This document shows positions 22,401-31,390 of a stretch of 41,058 nucleotides of DNA, piece by piece. Within the stretch, counting starts at the first letter, position 1; each line of letters starts with the position of its first letter. This DNA is from a virus. Position numbers and translations under genes: made by a program. Location: IMG/VR virus record IMGVR_UViG_3300010400_000017, positions 1-41,058 of that record. The stretch is one strand, 5' to 3'. The notes beneath the pieces are model-generated. The model saw only the letters and a list, made by a program, of their open reading frames with translations. It searched no databases and had not been told where the DNA came from.

Positions 22401-25165
22401 ACAAGTCTTCCTTTGTCTCTTAATGTTATCATCATTGCAACTAACTCAATATCCTCATCGTTGATAGCATCGACGGCCATTTGACGATCATTCATGAAAA
22501 GTTGAAGTTGTACTGTTTGGCTTATGGCATCGATAAATAATCTGTATACAGTTTCATCCCCTGATCCAACTTGGTAAGGGTTTTTACTGGTTAAAACTAC
22601 ATTAGACTGAAGATTGTCTTTCAAAGGAGTATTCATAGGAATATCTGAGCTATCTCCTAGGGCGTTGCAAGTAAATTGTCCGTTATCCGTAAGATTCACA
22701 TAGAAATCAATTTTACTTAATCTAGTTCCTGCGTCTTCGTTGAAGAAATTAAATATTTTTGACTGAATATCAATGTTAGAAAGCTTACTTATTAGTCCTT
22801 CACCACCATAAACACCAATTAAATTCACTGGGACTAATATTTGTTCAGAATCTACAGAAACAACACGAATATTTACGGCTGTCGGAGCTCCTAAAGGAGG
22901 ATTAAATGTCAGAGAAAGTGCACCAGTTCGATAATTAATTGATCCAAAAGTTGTAAGAACCGACGTTTTCAATACACCATCAAGGGCCGAATCCCTAAAA
23001 GTTAAAGTCCCTACATCAATTTGAATGGAACCTTTTAAGATCGGAACAAAATTTATTTGATAAGAATATGAAGATCCGCTTGCATTTCCACCCTCGATGG
23101 GTTCCCATTCATTCAATGAAAAATTGTTATTATCTAATGTAGTGTTTGAAATTTTGAAATTTCTTCCATTTAATGAAACTCCATCACTACTTGTCGTTCC
23201 TAAAACATCCGTAATCTTAATCCATGTTCCATCAGGAAGGTTATTAAAAGGACTATTTATGGTATTTATAGGATCTAACGCAATACTCGCAATGAAAAGG
23301 CTAGGGCTGTTTTGAGCGCTGTCTTGCTCTAACTTAAATACAAATCCCTGTTGATTTCCTGCAATGACAGTTTCTAAACCGGAATGAAGAGTTCCAACCT
23401 CACAATTTTTATCATTGTATTCAGGCCAAGGCTGATCTAAATCTATCCATCTATCTCCTAAATCCGCAGCACCAGGGTAAAAATATCCAAAACAGGTAAA
23501 GCAATCATCAAAATAAGACCAATTCTGAGTTTCATAATTGTATACTAATACTTTATCAGGAAATTTCCCGCTTGTTCTTTCTGCGTCTGGAAAAGTCCAA
23601 TAACTTAATCTAGTTCTAAACGTACGTATTCCATAAACCCTATTCAATCCATTTTCGGATTGCCTAATGTTAAAAACGTCATCCGGAATCTTTTCATCAA
23701 AACGGATTGTGTCATTCCCATCACTTATCAAAATTCCCCTATTTCCTATGGCCATTACGCCCTTATCAAAAGGAATAGTGGAAAAGGTACAGCTAGAACC
23801 CAATTCGACGTTTACACGCTCCCAAACGAAGGGATTTTGGGCATTGTTAACGAATCTAAGACGCCATGTGCTTCTTTCAAAATAGACAACAAGTAAATCA
23901 CGTATGAAAGCAGCTCCGATTATGACTTCTTGTGTAGGAGCATCATTAGCTCCTCCACGACCGAATAGATCATCTCTTGCAGTTTTTACATCTACAAATT
24001 GCTGGCTAGGAGTAGTAGGGACAGGCTCCGAATAATACGGAGTTCCTATCTGAGTCCATCTAGCACGATTGCCATAGTTTATCGCACCTGTTGCTTCATT
24101 TCCTTCCCATGTATTTAGAAAAACAAGATAACCTCTATATGGGAATATCAGAAGAGCGCCAAGTAAAGCATTATCAGGATCAATAGGAGGATTGTAATTT
24201 GCCCAGCCTGGTCCATTTATAAGGTTCCCGTAATATCTAATTCCATCTTGACCCGATGGTCCCCCAAGTCCAACAATTCCACCGGAAGTATATAGGTTAT
24301 ACAAGGATCCATTTAATCCATTTAATGTAAATGTATTTGGCCCTATAACAGTAATAATAAATGTTCTTCCATTAATAGGTAATGTAGTCGGAAGTATGGG
24401 GGAATATCCAACAACATCAATTATAGTAACCGAATCCCCTGTAGTAAAATTATGTGGGGTTGAAGTTGTAACTTGAGCAGGGTTGGCATTATTTATGCCT
24501 GTAATCGTATTAGAAAAGTTAGCTTGAGAATTTAAAGCAAATCCACCTGTTCCAAGACCTGAAAACCCGGAAGTATCAATATCATTAAGGGAAAATGTAG
24601 TCGGACTTAAAACGGTTATAATAGAGGATAAACCATTGATTTCTGGCATACCCTGAACATTAATAAAAACAACTGTTTGACCTGTAGAGAATCCGTGTGG
24701 TGCTAGAGTTGTTACAAGAGGAGTTCCGACCCCAATAACTGCTTGCGTAATAGTTAAAACAGTAGTTCCATGAAGACCAGGAACAAAATTCGTTGCCCAA
24801 AAGGCTCCCGCATAATTTGCAATATTGAAAAACTGCGAATCTGTCCCACTCCAAACCGTAGGCATCACCGAAGGAAGAGGAACAAAAGAAAGGCTTCCTG
24901 TGTTGTATTCATAAGCTTGAACTGTATCAAATGCAATAAGTTGTTGAAGTCCTAAACCAAAAAGCTCTCTAGTCTTTAAACCCATCACAGGAAGATTATT
25001 CATCAATCTTCCTAAAAGTGTATAACCCTGTCTTCTTACAACTCTTCCTCTCCATTGATAAGCATTTGTTAAAACTTCAAAGGAATTTTCAGCAATGGCA
25101 TAAGGTTTTACATCCTTCCTCATACCCTCTGGTATTGGTCCAATCATAAAGTTATTTGAACTCAT
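22397..25165 (-). CDS. large tail protein with FCCH-like beta modules (922 aa)
   Basis: The N-terminus (IGPIPEGMRKDVKPYAI, then FEVLTNAYQWRGRVVRRQG) resembles large podovirus tail/stabilisation proteins that close the portal. Two copies of a small beta module (PHGFSTGQTVVFINVQGM around 150 and PHNFTTGDSVTIIDVVGY around 240) resemble the domain called FCCH-like in phage proteins; a third, weaker copy is near 670. The central part has Trp/Tyr-rich segments. It overlaps both neighbours by ATGA and so is probably part of one tail complex. Confidence 0.7.
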   Translation of the reverse strand: MSSNNFMIGPIPEGMRKDVKPYAIAENSFEVLTNAYQWRGRVVRRQGYTLLGRLMNNLPVMGLKTRELFGLGLQQLIAFDTVQAYEYNTGSLSFVPLPSVMPTVWSGTDSQFFNIANYAGAFWATNFVPGLHGTTVLTITQAVIGVGTPLVTTLAPHGFSTGQTVVFINVQGMPEINGLSSIITVLSPTTFSLNDIDTSGFSGLGTGGFALNSQANFSNTITGINNANPAQVTTSTPHNFTTGDSVTIIDVVGYSPILPTTLPINGRTFIITVIGPNTFTLNGLNGSLYNLYTSGGIVGLGGPSGQDGIRYYGNLINGPGWANYNPPIDPDNALLGALLIFPYRGYLVFLNTWEGNEATGAINYGNRARWTQIGTPYYSEPVPTTPSQQFVDVKTARDDLFGRGGANDAPTQEVIIGAAFIRDLLVVYFERSTWRLRFVNNAQNPFVWERVNVELGSSCTFSTIPFDKGVMAIGNRGILISDGNDTIRFDEKIPDDVFNIRQSENGLNRVYGIRTFRTRLSYWTFPDAERTSGKFPDKVLVYNYETQNWSYFDDCFTCFGYFYPGAADLGDRWIDLDQPWPEYNDKNCEVGTLHSGLETVIAGNQQGFVFKLEQDSAQNSPSLFIASIALDPINTINSPFNNLPDGTWIKITDVLGTTSSDGVSLNGRNFKISNTTLDNNNFSLNEWEPIEGGNASGSSYSYQINFVPILKGSIQIDVGTLTFRDSALDGVLKTSVLTTFGSINYRTGALSLTFNPPLGAPTAVNIRVVSVDSEQILVPVNLIGVYGGEGLISKLSNIDIQSKIFNFFNEDAGTRLSKIDFYVNLTDNGQFTCNALGDSSDIPMNTPLKDNLQSNVVLTSKNPYQVGSGDETVYRLFIDAISQTVQLQLFMNDRQMAVDAINDEDIELVAMMITLRDKGRLV

Positions 25166-25794
25166 GCCCTTGCTATCACAAAGAAATTAAATCTTCGTGC
25201 TCCTGTAAATGAGGTATATACATTTATTTTATCTGGAGGAGTTACCAGCACAGAAATTTTTATAGGTTGATGCGTGGTATCTGTTTCAACTTCATTTGGA
25301 GTTGCTATTGCCATCACGATTTCAGTAGGAATTGGAGATAAAGTTATAGTTTCAGGAGATCCGGCAGCTAAAATATTTCCAAAATAAATTAAATATCCTC
25401 CAGGAATGAAACTATAATAAAGAGGCCCAGATAATCCCACAGAGTTGTAAGTTAATTGCATAGGGTTATTAGGTGCATCTGTAGAGTCTAAATCTGTCGG
25501 AAGAAATTTAGGTATTTGCACGAATAATTGAGGCTCTGTACTAACATTTGAAGTTGCGTTCTTAGAGTATAAAACATCCAAATCCTCAGTAACGCCTAAA
25601 TCTGTTGTTTGATTTTGCATCAAAACGGCTGCATGTTTTCCCTGTTGAGCATTATTGAAGGGCATATGGTTATAATTCACTCCTGCAATCAATTTAGAAA
25701 AAATTGCCGCAAATTGATCAAAATTAACTTGCACAGGAGATGCGGATGTTTTTGGAGATTCAGTGACTAAAGGGATTTGAGGATCATATGTCAT
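25162..25794 (-). CDS. structural protein, paralogue 3 of 3 (210 aa)
   Basis: The start MTYDPQIPLVTESPKTS and the segment FSKLIAGVNYNHMPFN match the two preceding genes (Y-D/N-P, then FSKNHV/FSQNHVPLN). It is a beta-rich tail protein. The three genes are adjacent and overlap, so they arose by tandem duplication. It overlaps the 922-aa gene by ATGA. Confidence 0.7.
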   Translation of the reverse strand: MTYDPQIPLVTESPKTSASPVQVNFDQFAAIFSKLIAGVNYNHMPFNNAQQGKHAAVLMQNQTTDLGVTEDLDVLYSKNATSNVSTEPQLFVQIPKFLPTDLDSTDAPNNPMQLTYNSVGLSGPLYYSFIPGGYLIYFGNILAAGSPETITLSPIPTEIVMAIATPNEVETDTTHQPIKISVLVTPPDKINVYTSFTGARRFNFFVIARA

Positions 25795-26441
25795 GTGTTT
25801 ACCACCACACAGTAATACATCGCTTGTTGTTTTGTATCTTTAATATTTGGATTTATATAAATTTCTTTAATTATATCTTGTTTTCCTGGTACTAATTGTC
25901 CATATGCATCAAGTGACCATGTTCCAAATGTAGCAGCTGGGGTATATTTAGGTGTGCTTCCAATATGGCAAAGATTTATTGAAACTATATTTCTTGATAT
26001 AGGAGGATTAAGGAAAAGAGTATTTTTATCATTACCAAAAGTGACAAAAATTCCAAAATATATCAGCAATCCACCCGGAAGAAATGTAAAGAAAGATATT
26101 TGTTGTAACGTATCTTTAAGTGAATATATTTGATAATTAGTGAATTGAACAACTGGAGTATTTCCGGGATAAGTAAAAAAAATCTGATCTGTTTGATTTT
26201 CTAAATCCTTAGAAAATATTGAAAATTCTGTCGATCCTGTTTGTGCGTCTGTAGTTTGTTGAGGCAATTGTATATAAGTATGATTTCCACGATTTTCCAC
26301 TGTAGGATCATTTAAAGGGACATGATTTTGAGAAAATGCAGATGCTAATTGCGTGAAATTTTGTATAAATTGTATCTGCCAATCTGCGAAATTTAACTTT
26401 ACTGAAGGTGTATTTGGATCGTAATTTATTGGATTTGCCAT
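25791..26441 (-). CDS. structural protein, paralogue 2 of 3 (216 aa)
   Basis: MANPINYDPNTPSVKLNFAD, then FSQNHVPLNDP and later FTFLPGGLLIYFG align with paralogues 1 (FMAGPFVIYIG) and 3 (FIPGGYLIYFG). All three share the same order of motifs while most other positions differ. A role in the tail, for example as symmetric tail parts, is likely. Confidence 0.7.
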   Translation of the reverse strand: MANPINYDPNTPSVKLNFADWQIQFIQNFTQLASAFSQNHVPLNDPTVENRGNHTYIQLPQQTTDAQTGSTEFSIFSKDLENQTDQIFFTYPGNTPVVQFTNYQIYSLKDTLQQISFFTFLPGGLLIYFGIFVTFGNDKNTLFLNPPISRNIVSINLCHIGSTPKYTPAATFGTWSLDAYGQLVPGKQDIIKEIYINPNIKDTKQQAMYYCVVVNT

Positions 26442-27040
26442 TATACCCCAATCGCCAAATAGTGAACTGGATATTTGAATGTTATAGGTGAAGTTAAAGA
26501 AAATCTCACTGTAAATTGATTTCCACTAACATTTGTTGCCGCTGCTGCAGTTTTCTGAGTTCCCATACTTCCATCTCCTACTAATCCTACATAAATCAAA
26601 GTAGATGCAGGAAGAAGAGTAATAACAGTCCCGTCTTGTTCCGCGAAATTTCCTATGTATATGACAAAAGGTCCAGCCATGAAAGTATATTGTCTGGCAA
26701 GAAATACATCCGGATTTGTGGATTGTAATCCTGTAGAAATAGAAGGGTAAGTTAACTGAATTGGTGTTTGAGCATTACTAGGAGCATAAAAAAGAGCGAT
26801 ATCGCTTCCAATAACTTTGGTATAAAGAGCAATTTGATCTACTGCCGTAACAGGATCTCCCGATTGTGTTCTGAAAGTCAAAACATTATGCATTCCTTGA
26901 CTATTTCCGCCTTCAGTAGCGTTTAAACGGACATGATTCTTTGAAAATACAGAATTTATGGTCTGAAAGTTTGATTTGATTTGAGGCTGAGAATTGACCA
27001 TGTAGTCAGTAACTATAGGAATGTTAGGATTATATGCCAT
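26441..27040 (-). CDS. structural protein, paralogue 1 of 3 (199 aa)
   Basis: MAYNPNIPIVTDYMVNSQPQ, FSKNHVRLN and FMAGPFVIYIGNFA define the shared motifs of the tandem family. TAATG coupling links it to both the 360-aa gene and paralogue 2. Confidence 0.7.
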   Translation of the reverse strand: MAYNPNIPIVTDYMVNSQPQIKSNFQTINSVFSKNHVRLNATEGGNSQGMHNVLTFRTQSGDPVTAVDQIALYTKVIGSDIALFYAPSNAQTPIQLTYPSISTGLQSTNPDVFLARQYTFMAGPFVIYIGNFAEQDGTVITLLPASTLIYVGLVGDGSMGTQKTAAAATNVSGNQFTVRFSLTSPITFKYPVHYLAIGV

Positions 27041-28122
27041 TAACCTGTACCACTATATTCTGTTCCATAGAAATAACCTGCATAAGGTCGACCAGGCTGA
27101 CTAAATATAGTCGCTGCTCTTTGACTTCCCAGTTGTCTTAAAGTTCTTCTTTGGGCTAATTGGAGTTGTTCTTGCCATATCGGCATTAAGTATTGCATTC
27201 CTTGATCATCTGGGAAGTCTGTATATATCAATTTAGCAGCTCCTGCACAGATAAATAGATACCATTCATCAAGTTCCGGAGCGCTATTTGCAGCAATCAA
27301 TTGAGTCGGTTGTTGACTTATCTGGAATTCTACTTGATAAACCTGTTGAGGAACTGGCCTAAATGTTATTTGTTGATTATAGAAAATAACATCTACAGGC
27401 CTTGAAGCTTGATAAGGAATCACACTCGCATAAATAGTTGCATTTGCAGGTAAAACGGCAGAATTAGCGACATTGAAGTCATATTGTCCCGTTAAATAAT
27501 TTATAAACCCTACATTATTTCCCGCTTGATCAAATAAATTTCCAACATTAGATCCAGGTTGTGGAACATCTGTAATGGCATAAGTAAAACCACTATTGGC
27601 AGCCTGAGAATCATTTACCATGGCAGAAATAATAACCGCTGCCTCTGTGACATTTCCAAATATATCAAGCTGAGCTCTAAGGAAAGGAAATGAAGGTATG
27701 TTTCCTGTATAATGAACATCTGGAATATTTCCTCCAGTACCTATTTGCTGATTAACTGTAAGTTTTGGCCAACGGTTATAAAAAGTTGTTTTATCCTGAA
27801 AATACCTTAAAATATATCCTTGGCAATAAACTGGTGGTGTTATTTGAATATTTCCAGGAGAAACTTGGGTTCTATTTCCTGTTGATGGTTCTGTGGGTGT
27901 ATCTTCATAGATAAAATCATAGGTATCTACATTGGGAATCGTCAGAAAAACATAAGGTTTTGTAAGTTTTAAGTTTTTGAACTGCTCAGGAAAATGAAGG
28001 GTATAGAAAAGATTTATGTAATTATCAATTTGTGTTGTAGTCATTTGTTCTTCAGAATATCTAGCAGTCATTCTTCGAACGGTATTTTCCATCTGTTCAA
28101 GGCTGACTAGTTGAGCTGTCAT
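27040..28122 (-). CDS. probable head-tail connector or tail protein (360 aa)
   Basis: A helical N-terminus (LEQMENTVRRMTARYSEEQM, then DNYINLFYTLHFPEQF) is followed by a long beta-rich region and a C-terminal helix (LMPIWQEQLQLAQRRTLRQL). The layout suits a head-tail adaptor. Its order between capsid and tail genes supports this; the family is not certain. Confidence 0.6.
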   Translation of the reverse strand: MTAQLVSLEQMENTVRRMTARYSEEQMTTTQIDNYINLFYTLHFPEQFKNLKLTKPYVFLTIPNVDTYDFIYEDTPTEPSTGNRTQVSPGNIQITPPVYCQGYILRYFQDKTTFYNRWPKLTVNQQIGTGGNIPDVHYTGNIPSFPFLRAQLDIFGNVTEAAVIISAMVNDSQAANSGFTYAITDVPQPGSNVGNLFDQAGNNVGFINYLTGQYDFNVANSAVLPANATIYASVIPYQASRPVDVIFYNQQITFRPVPQQVYQVEFQISQQPTQLIAANSAPELDEWYLFICAGAAKLIYTDFPDDQGMQYLMPIWQEQLQLAQRRTLRQLGSQRAATIFSQPGRPYAGYFYGTEYSGTG

Positions 28123-28529
28123 GATATCCCCGCGTTATAAATAACCCCCTCAAAACTTTCTTGATTACCGTACGGTAAAGGAAGAGGAGGAAGATAAGAC
28201 CCGCTACTATTAGGAATCACGCTAGGAGGTGTATAAGCGTTCGGCAAAGGACTTGGATAAGCAAAAGGCGTGAATCCCGTAGAATCCAAATTAATAGTTA
28301 ACGTATCAGATGTCAAGGCAATTACCTGGACATTCAAGTTATTCAACTGCACCATTCCGAATTGCGTAGGAATAAGAAAAGTGACATTCATTCCGGCAAC
28401 GTATCCGTGATCTTGAGTTGTGGTTACGACCATTGGATTTGCGTTGGTAATAGAAAGGATCGTGCGCACAAGTAAATTTTCATGAACTTGAACTTGGGAA
28501 TAACCGGGATAATAAATTACACTACTCAT
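28119..28529 (-). CDS. small structural protein with one FCCH-like module (136 aa)
   Basis: The segment NANPMVVTTTQDHGYVAGMNVTF is close to a module in the 384-aa structural protein (NANPMVVTTLVQQNYYVGDVVTF). A 20-base DNA identity (28429-28448 and 29771-29790) supports recent sharing. It may be a head decoration or stopper protein. Confidence 0.65.
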   Translation of the reverse strand: MSSVIYYPGYSQVQVHENLLVRTILSITNANPMVVTTTQDHGYVAGMNVTFLIPTQFGMVQLNNLNVQVIALTSDTLTINLDSTGFTPFAYPSPLPNAYTPPSVIPNSSGSYLPPLPLPYGNQESFEGVIYNAGIS

Positions 28530-28678
28530 TAAAAATTGATTGGTACAAATGAATATTTCTTATTGCTAGAATCCACGGAATGGATGGCACTTTCGGGTTT
28601 ATTAGGATCCATTTCGCCAGGTCGTTGAATAAATTTAGGAGAATAATAACAAGGGTCATCTTCAGTACCGCCATTCAA
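28529..28678 (-). CDS. 49-aa ORF, probably the C-terminal end of the preceding protein
   Basis: It starts with TTG overlapping the upstream stop (TTGA) and ends in the next gene's ATG (TAATG). Its ending (KKYSFVPINF) looks like the natural end of the 163-aa family whose members usually continue past PRGLQ into LN...YSP. A one-base shift near 28676 would fuse both. It is either a coupled small gene or a frameshifted tail. Confidence 0.5.
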   Translation of the reverse strand: MNGGTEDDPCYYSPKFIQRPGEMDPNKPESAIHSVDSSNKKYSFVPINF

Positions 28679-29166
28679 TTGATCTGCAATCCTCTAGGAA
28701 TTGTATAAACTTTGCCATCCTCAAATGGATACCATTTAACGGGATCAGTTTCGTATTTGATATAAGGAAGCTTAACGGGCTGCCCAGGTGCTCTACGGTT
28801 CATAAAACGTCCAGTAACCATCACGGAATCATAAGCCTTCTGTTTCTCGATCTTTTCTTTAAGGGTTTGCTTTTCATTAGACATTGTGACTTGCTTTTCC
28901 GAAAGATCTTTTTCTTGTTGAGTAATCTCGCGTGATGGAGTTACTTTCATCAAACTAAGTTCGTGTTTCTGCTGAGCAATTTCGAGTCTTGTTTTTTCAA
29001 GATCAAGTCTTGCAAGATCAAGTTCAATTTGCACTTCTTCTATCATCTGTTCGGTGGTTTTTTTGATTTCTTCAGAAGTCATTTTACATTCTAAAGTCAT
29101 AGTTTCTGACATATCAACCTCTTTTTCGTCTATTTGTAAACTATTATTTTTTTTTCGTCTTCCCAT
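28675..29166 (-). CDS. coiled-coil virion protein (163 aa)
   Basis: Residues ~20-115 are an almost continuous charged coiled coil. The C-terminus (VTGRFMNRRAPGQPVKLPYI, then EDGKVYTIPRGLQ) has the pattern of a conserved small podovirus structural family. It ends sooner than I would expect for that family, and the 49-aa ORF follows in the -1 frame. It follows the terminator behind the abundant structural gene, so its level would be lower. Confidence 0.6.
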   Translation of the reverse strand: MGRRKKNNSLQIDEKEVDMSETMTLECKMTSEEIKKTTEQMIEEVQIELDLARLDLEKTRLEIAQQKHELSLMKVTPSREITQQEKDLSEKQVTMSNEKQTLKEKIEKQKAYDSVMVTGRFMNRRAPGQPVKLPYIKYETDPVKWYPFEDGKVYTIPRGLQIN

Positions 29167-29186
29167 TTCTGCCTACAAATCTTTTT

Positions 29187-29219
29187 AAAATAAAGGAGAG
29201 AGACAATTTGCCCCCCTCC
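29187..29219 (-). terminator. terminator behind the capsid-region structural gene
   Basis: On the minus strand, GGAGGGGGG pairs with TCTCTCTCC (nine pairs, three of them G-U) around a 7-base loop and is followed by TTTATTTT. It lies 17 bases after the 384-aa gene and would favour high capsid expression over downstream tail genes. Confidence 0.6.
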
Positions 29220-29235
29220 TAGATTCATTCAAATA

Positions 29236-30390
29236 TTACACATATTGAATTGTCAAAGGCTGCGGATACTGCTGAAGAGACGTGATCACACGAAATTCCC
29301 AAACGTCCGTGGTACTTCCTATGATGCCCCCAGTTGTGGCAGAATTCGTGCCATCTCCTGCACCCACTATAATGCCATTAGAAGCAGTGTTTTGACGCGC
29401 AAAACTTAATACATCTTGGTTGGCATAAGGCAGCGGTGCTGGAACTACTCCAAAACTTTGGAAATTATTGATATTTCCTTCGCCTTGAGGAACCATAACC
29501 GGAAAACTAAACGGATACGCACCATCCAAAGGCCAATGTGTTGGATTAGTTGTCAAAGGATTAGTTGTAGTAGCAAACACGCCAAATGCCGTGCTGTCTA
29601 CTGCCAAAGTGACCGTTTGAGTTCCAACAGTATTATCAGCAGAAATAACAGTTGCCTGGAAAGGCAATCCGGTAATTGTATTGGTAAGCTGAGGAATTCC
29701 AAACACTGAAGGTATGTCAAATGTCACTACATCGCCAACATAGTAATTCTGTTGAACTAGTGTAGTCACCACCATTGGATTTGCGTTGGTGATCTTTGCA
29801 ATTACCCTGTTTTGAGGATAATACAAAGAAGTATTTTGAATCAGATAGTTTCCTATCTTCTGCATAAAACCAACTGATGTAGTTGCTCCAGTAGAATCCA
29901 GTAAGGTCGTAAAGGTTGTAGTTGATCCTACTGCCGTTACAGTCATTACCAATCCACCAAATTGAGGTGCACTTGTAAGACTGTAAACTCTTACTGTATC
30001 CCCAACTTGCAATCCGTGAACCGCTCCAGTTGACCATACTGTTGTTGTTCCAGGAGTAAACGAAGAAATAGCAACCGCGGCCGCTGAATTACCTGTTGCT
30101 GCATTATAAACGGTGATTCCGTTAATAGGTGCAACACCGTTTTGCATTGGTGCTATAGTTCCCGCAACTGTACCATTTTGAACAATCTGAGCAATTCCAC
30201 TCGTCATGTAATCACACCAGAAAGCTTCTACGATACGATCAGAAGTTAAAGACCCAGAAACACCTCCAGCAGTTATGCCACTTCGAGTAAGGTTTTTAAG
30301 TCTAAACTCAGAAATGTATTGATGCAAAGGAATGAAAAAAGGAACTGCAGCAGTCGTTTTAAATAAGCCTGTCGTGATTTGAGTACTCAT
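29236..30390 (-). CDS. abundant-type structural protein with two FCCH-like modules (384 aa)
   Basis: Directly after the major capsid gene in the same short operon and before a terminator, so highly expressed. After an N-terminal ~100-residue domain it carries two beta modules: HGLQVGDTVRVYSLTSAPQF (~125) and NANPMVVTTLVQQNYYVGDV (~205). The C-terminal ~80 residues form another domain. A head decoration, head-fibre or second shell protein is the likeliest role. GAGG precedes the ATG. Confidence 0.65.
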   Translation of the reverse strand: MSTQITTGLFKTTAAVPFFIPLHQYISEFRLKNLTRSGITAGGVSGSLTSDRIVEAFWCDYMTSGIAQIVQNGTVAGTIAPMQNGVAPINGITVYNAATGNSAAAVAISSFTPGTTTVWSTGAVHGLQVGDTVRVYSLTSAPQFGGLVMTVTAVGSTTTFTTLLDSTGATTSVGFMQKIGNYLIQNTSLYYPQNRVIAKITNANPMVVTTLVQQNYYVGDVVTFDIPSVFGIPQLTNTITGLPFQATVISADNTVGTQTVTLAVDSTAFGVFATTTNPLTTNPTHWPLDGAYPFSFPVMVPQGEGNINNFQSFGVVPAPLPYANQDVLSFARQNTASNGIIVGAGDGTNSATTGGIIGSTTDVWEFRVITSLQQYPQPLTIQYV

Positions 30391-30401
30391 ATATTACCTC
30401 C

Positions 30402-31364
30402 TTAAATTGCCACGTTAAGAGTGCAGCGTAAAGCCACAATCCAGCTTGTATTGGTGATATTGAATACTTGAGCCATCTTCCAACCCGCTGTCTGATAAAG
30501 TCTCAAACGTGGTGAAGCAATCTCAGGCGGTGCATAAATGAACTGAGCGGAATAACCGTCAAGATCAACCATATCGTAGCTTTCCTGCCCGGGCAAGAAG
30601 ATGTTATATACATCAGCACCTTTAGCCGAAGCATTAGGAATTACCGAACCAACTGAAGACAATAGAAAACGGATGTTTCGAATTGCGCCCCATTCTGCTT
30701 GCAATAGATTGCTATTGTTTGCGTAGTTGGCAACGTTAATAAATCCTAACAATTGATCCAGGTCAGCGCTAAGGTTGGTATGAGCCAATCCAAAGAATGC
30801 TGTACGCACTGGAGCCGTACCGAATTTATTTTCACCTTCAATCATATCCTGAATGAATTGAGCATTAGCTGTTCGAAGTAATCGAACGGCTTTTGAGCAA
30901 TCCAATGCAGAGATATTGGTAGGATTGTCCCCGTTTGTACCACTTGTACAATTAATTGGAGGCGCTCCGCCTTCCATCATTGACCTAGCTAATTGATCCT
31001 CTGTTTCTCTCAAGGATTGTCCAAGAGTTGACACAGCAGAATTTAAAACCGGGTCTTCGTTGATCAGCATAACTTGTTCTTGAAGAATCAAGTAAGTCCC
31101 ATACCAATCAATTCTAGCATCAATATCTAAAGCCGTCAGCTGTTGCGCTGGAGGATCTACAATACCATTACCAAGCGGTACAGGTGCTGTAAGTAGGTTT
31201 TTGTATCTACGTCTACGTAGAATATCTCCCGCTTGCTGATCCATTGTTATCGGATAACCCATAGTTGTATGGATAAGATCCGGCATTGGACGAGCCAAAA
31301 GCTTCATTGAAAGCTGTTGTTGTACTGCAGGAGGTAAAATGCTGGTGGTCGTTGGACCGCTCAT
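30402..31364 (-). CDS. major capsid protein, N4-gp56-like (320 aa)
   Basis: The sequence follows the N4-gp56 family pattern: QAGDILRRRRYKNLLTAPVP, DIDARIDWYGTYLILQEQVM, then EDPVLNSAVSTLGQSLRETE and a C-terminal beta-rich core (VDLDGYSAQFIY). These are HK97-fold shell proteins of about 300-400 aa, so it is full length. Scaffold is encoded just upstream and portal further up. The assignment rests on recalled family pattern plus position. Confidence 0.85.
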   Translation of the reverse strand: MSGPTTTSILPPAVQQQLSMKLLARPMPDLIHTTMGYPITMDQQAGDILRRRRYKNLLTAPVPLGNGIVDPPAQQLTALDIDARIDWYGTYLILQEQVMLINEDPVLNSAVSTLGQSLRETEDQLARSMMEGGAPPINCTSGTNGDNPTNISALDCSKAVRLLRTANAQFIQDMIEGENKFGTAPVRTAFFGLAHTNLSADLDQLLGFINVANYANNSNLLQAEWGAIRNIRFLLSSVGSVIPNASAKGADVYNIFLPGQESYDMVDLDGYSAQFIYAPPEIASPRLRLYQTAGWKMAQVFNITNTSWIVALRCTLNVAI

Positions 31365-31390
31365 TGTTTAACTCCGTGTTGAGACGGAGA

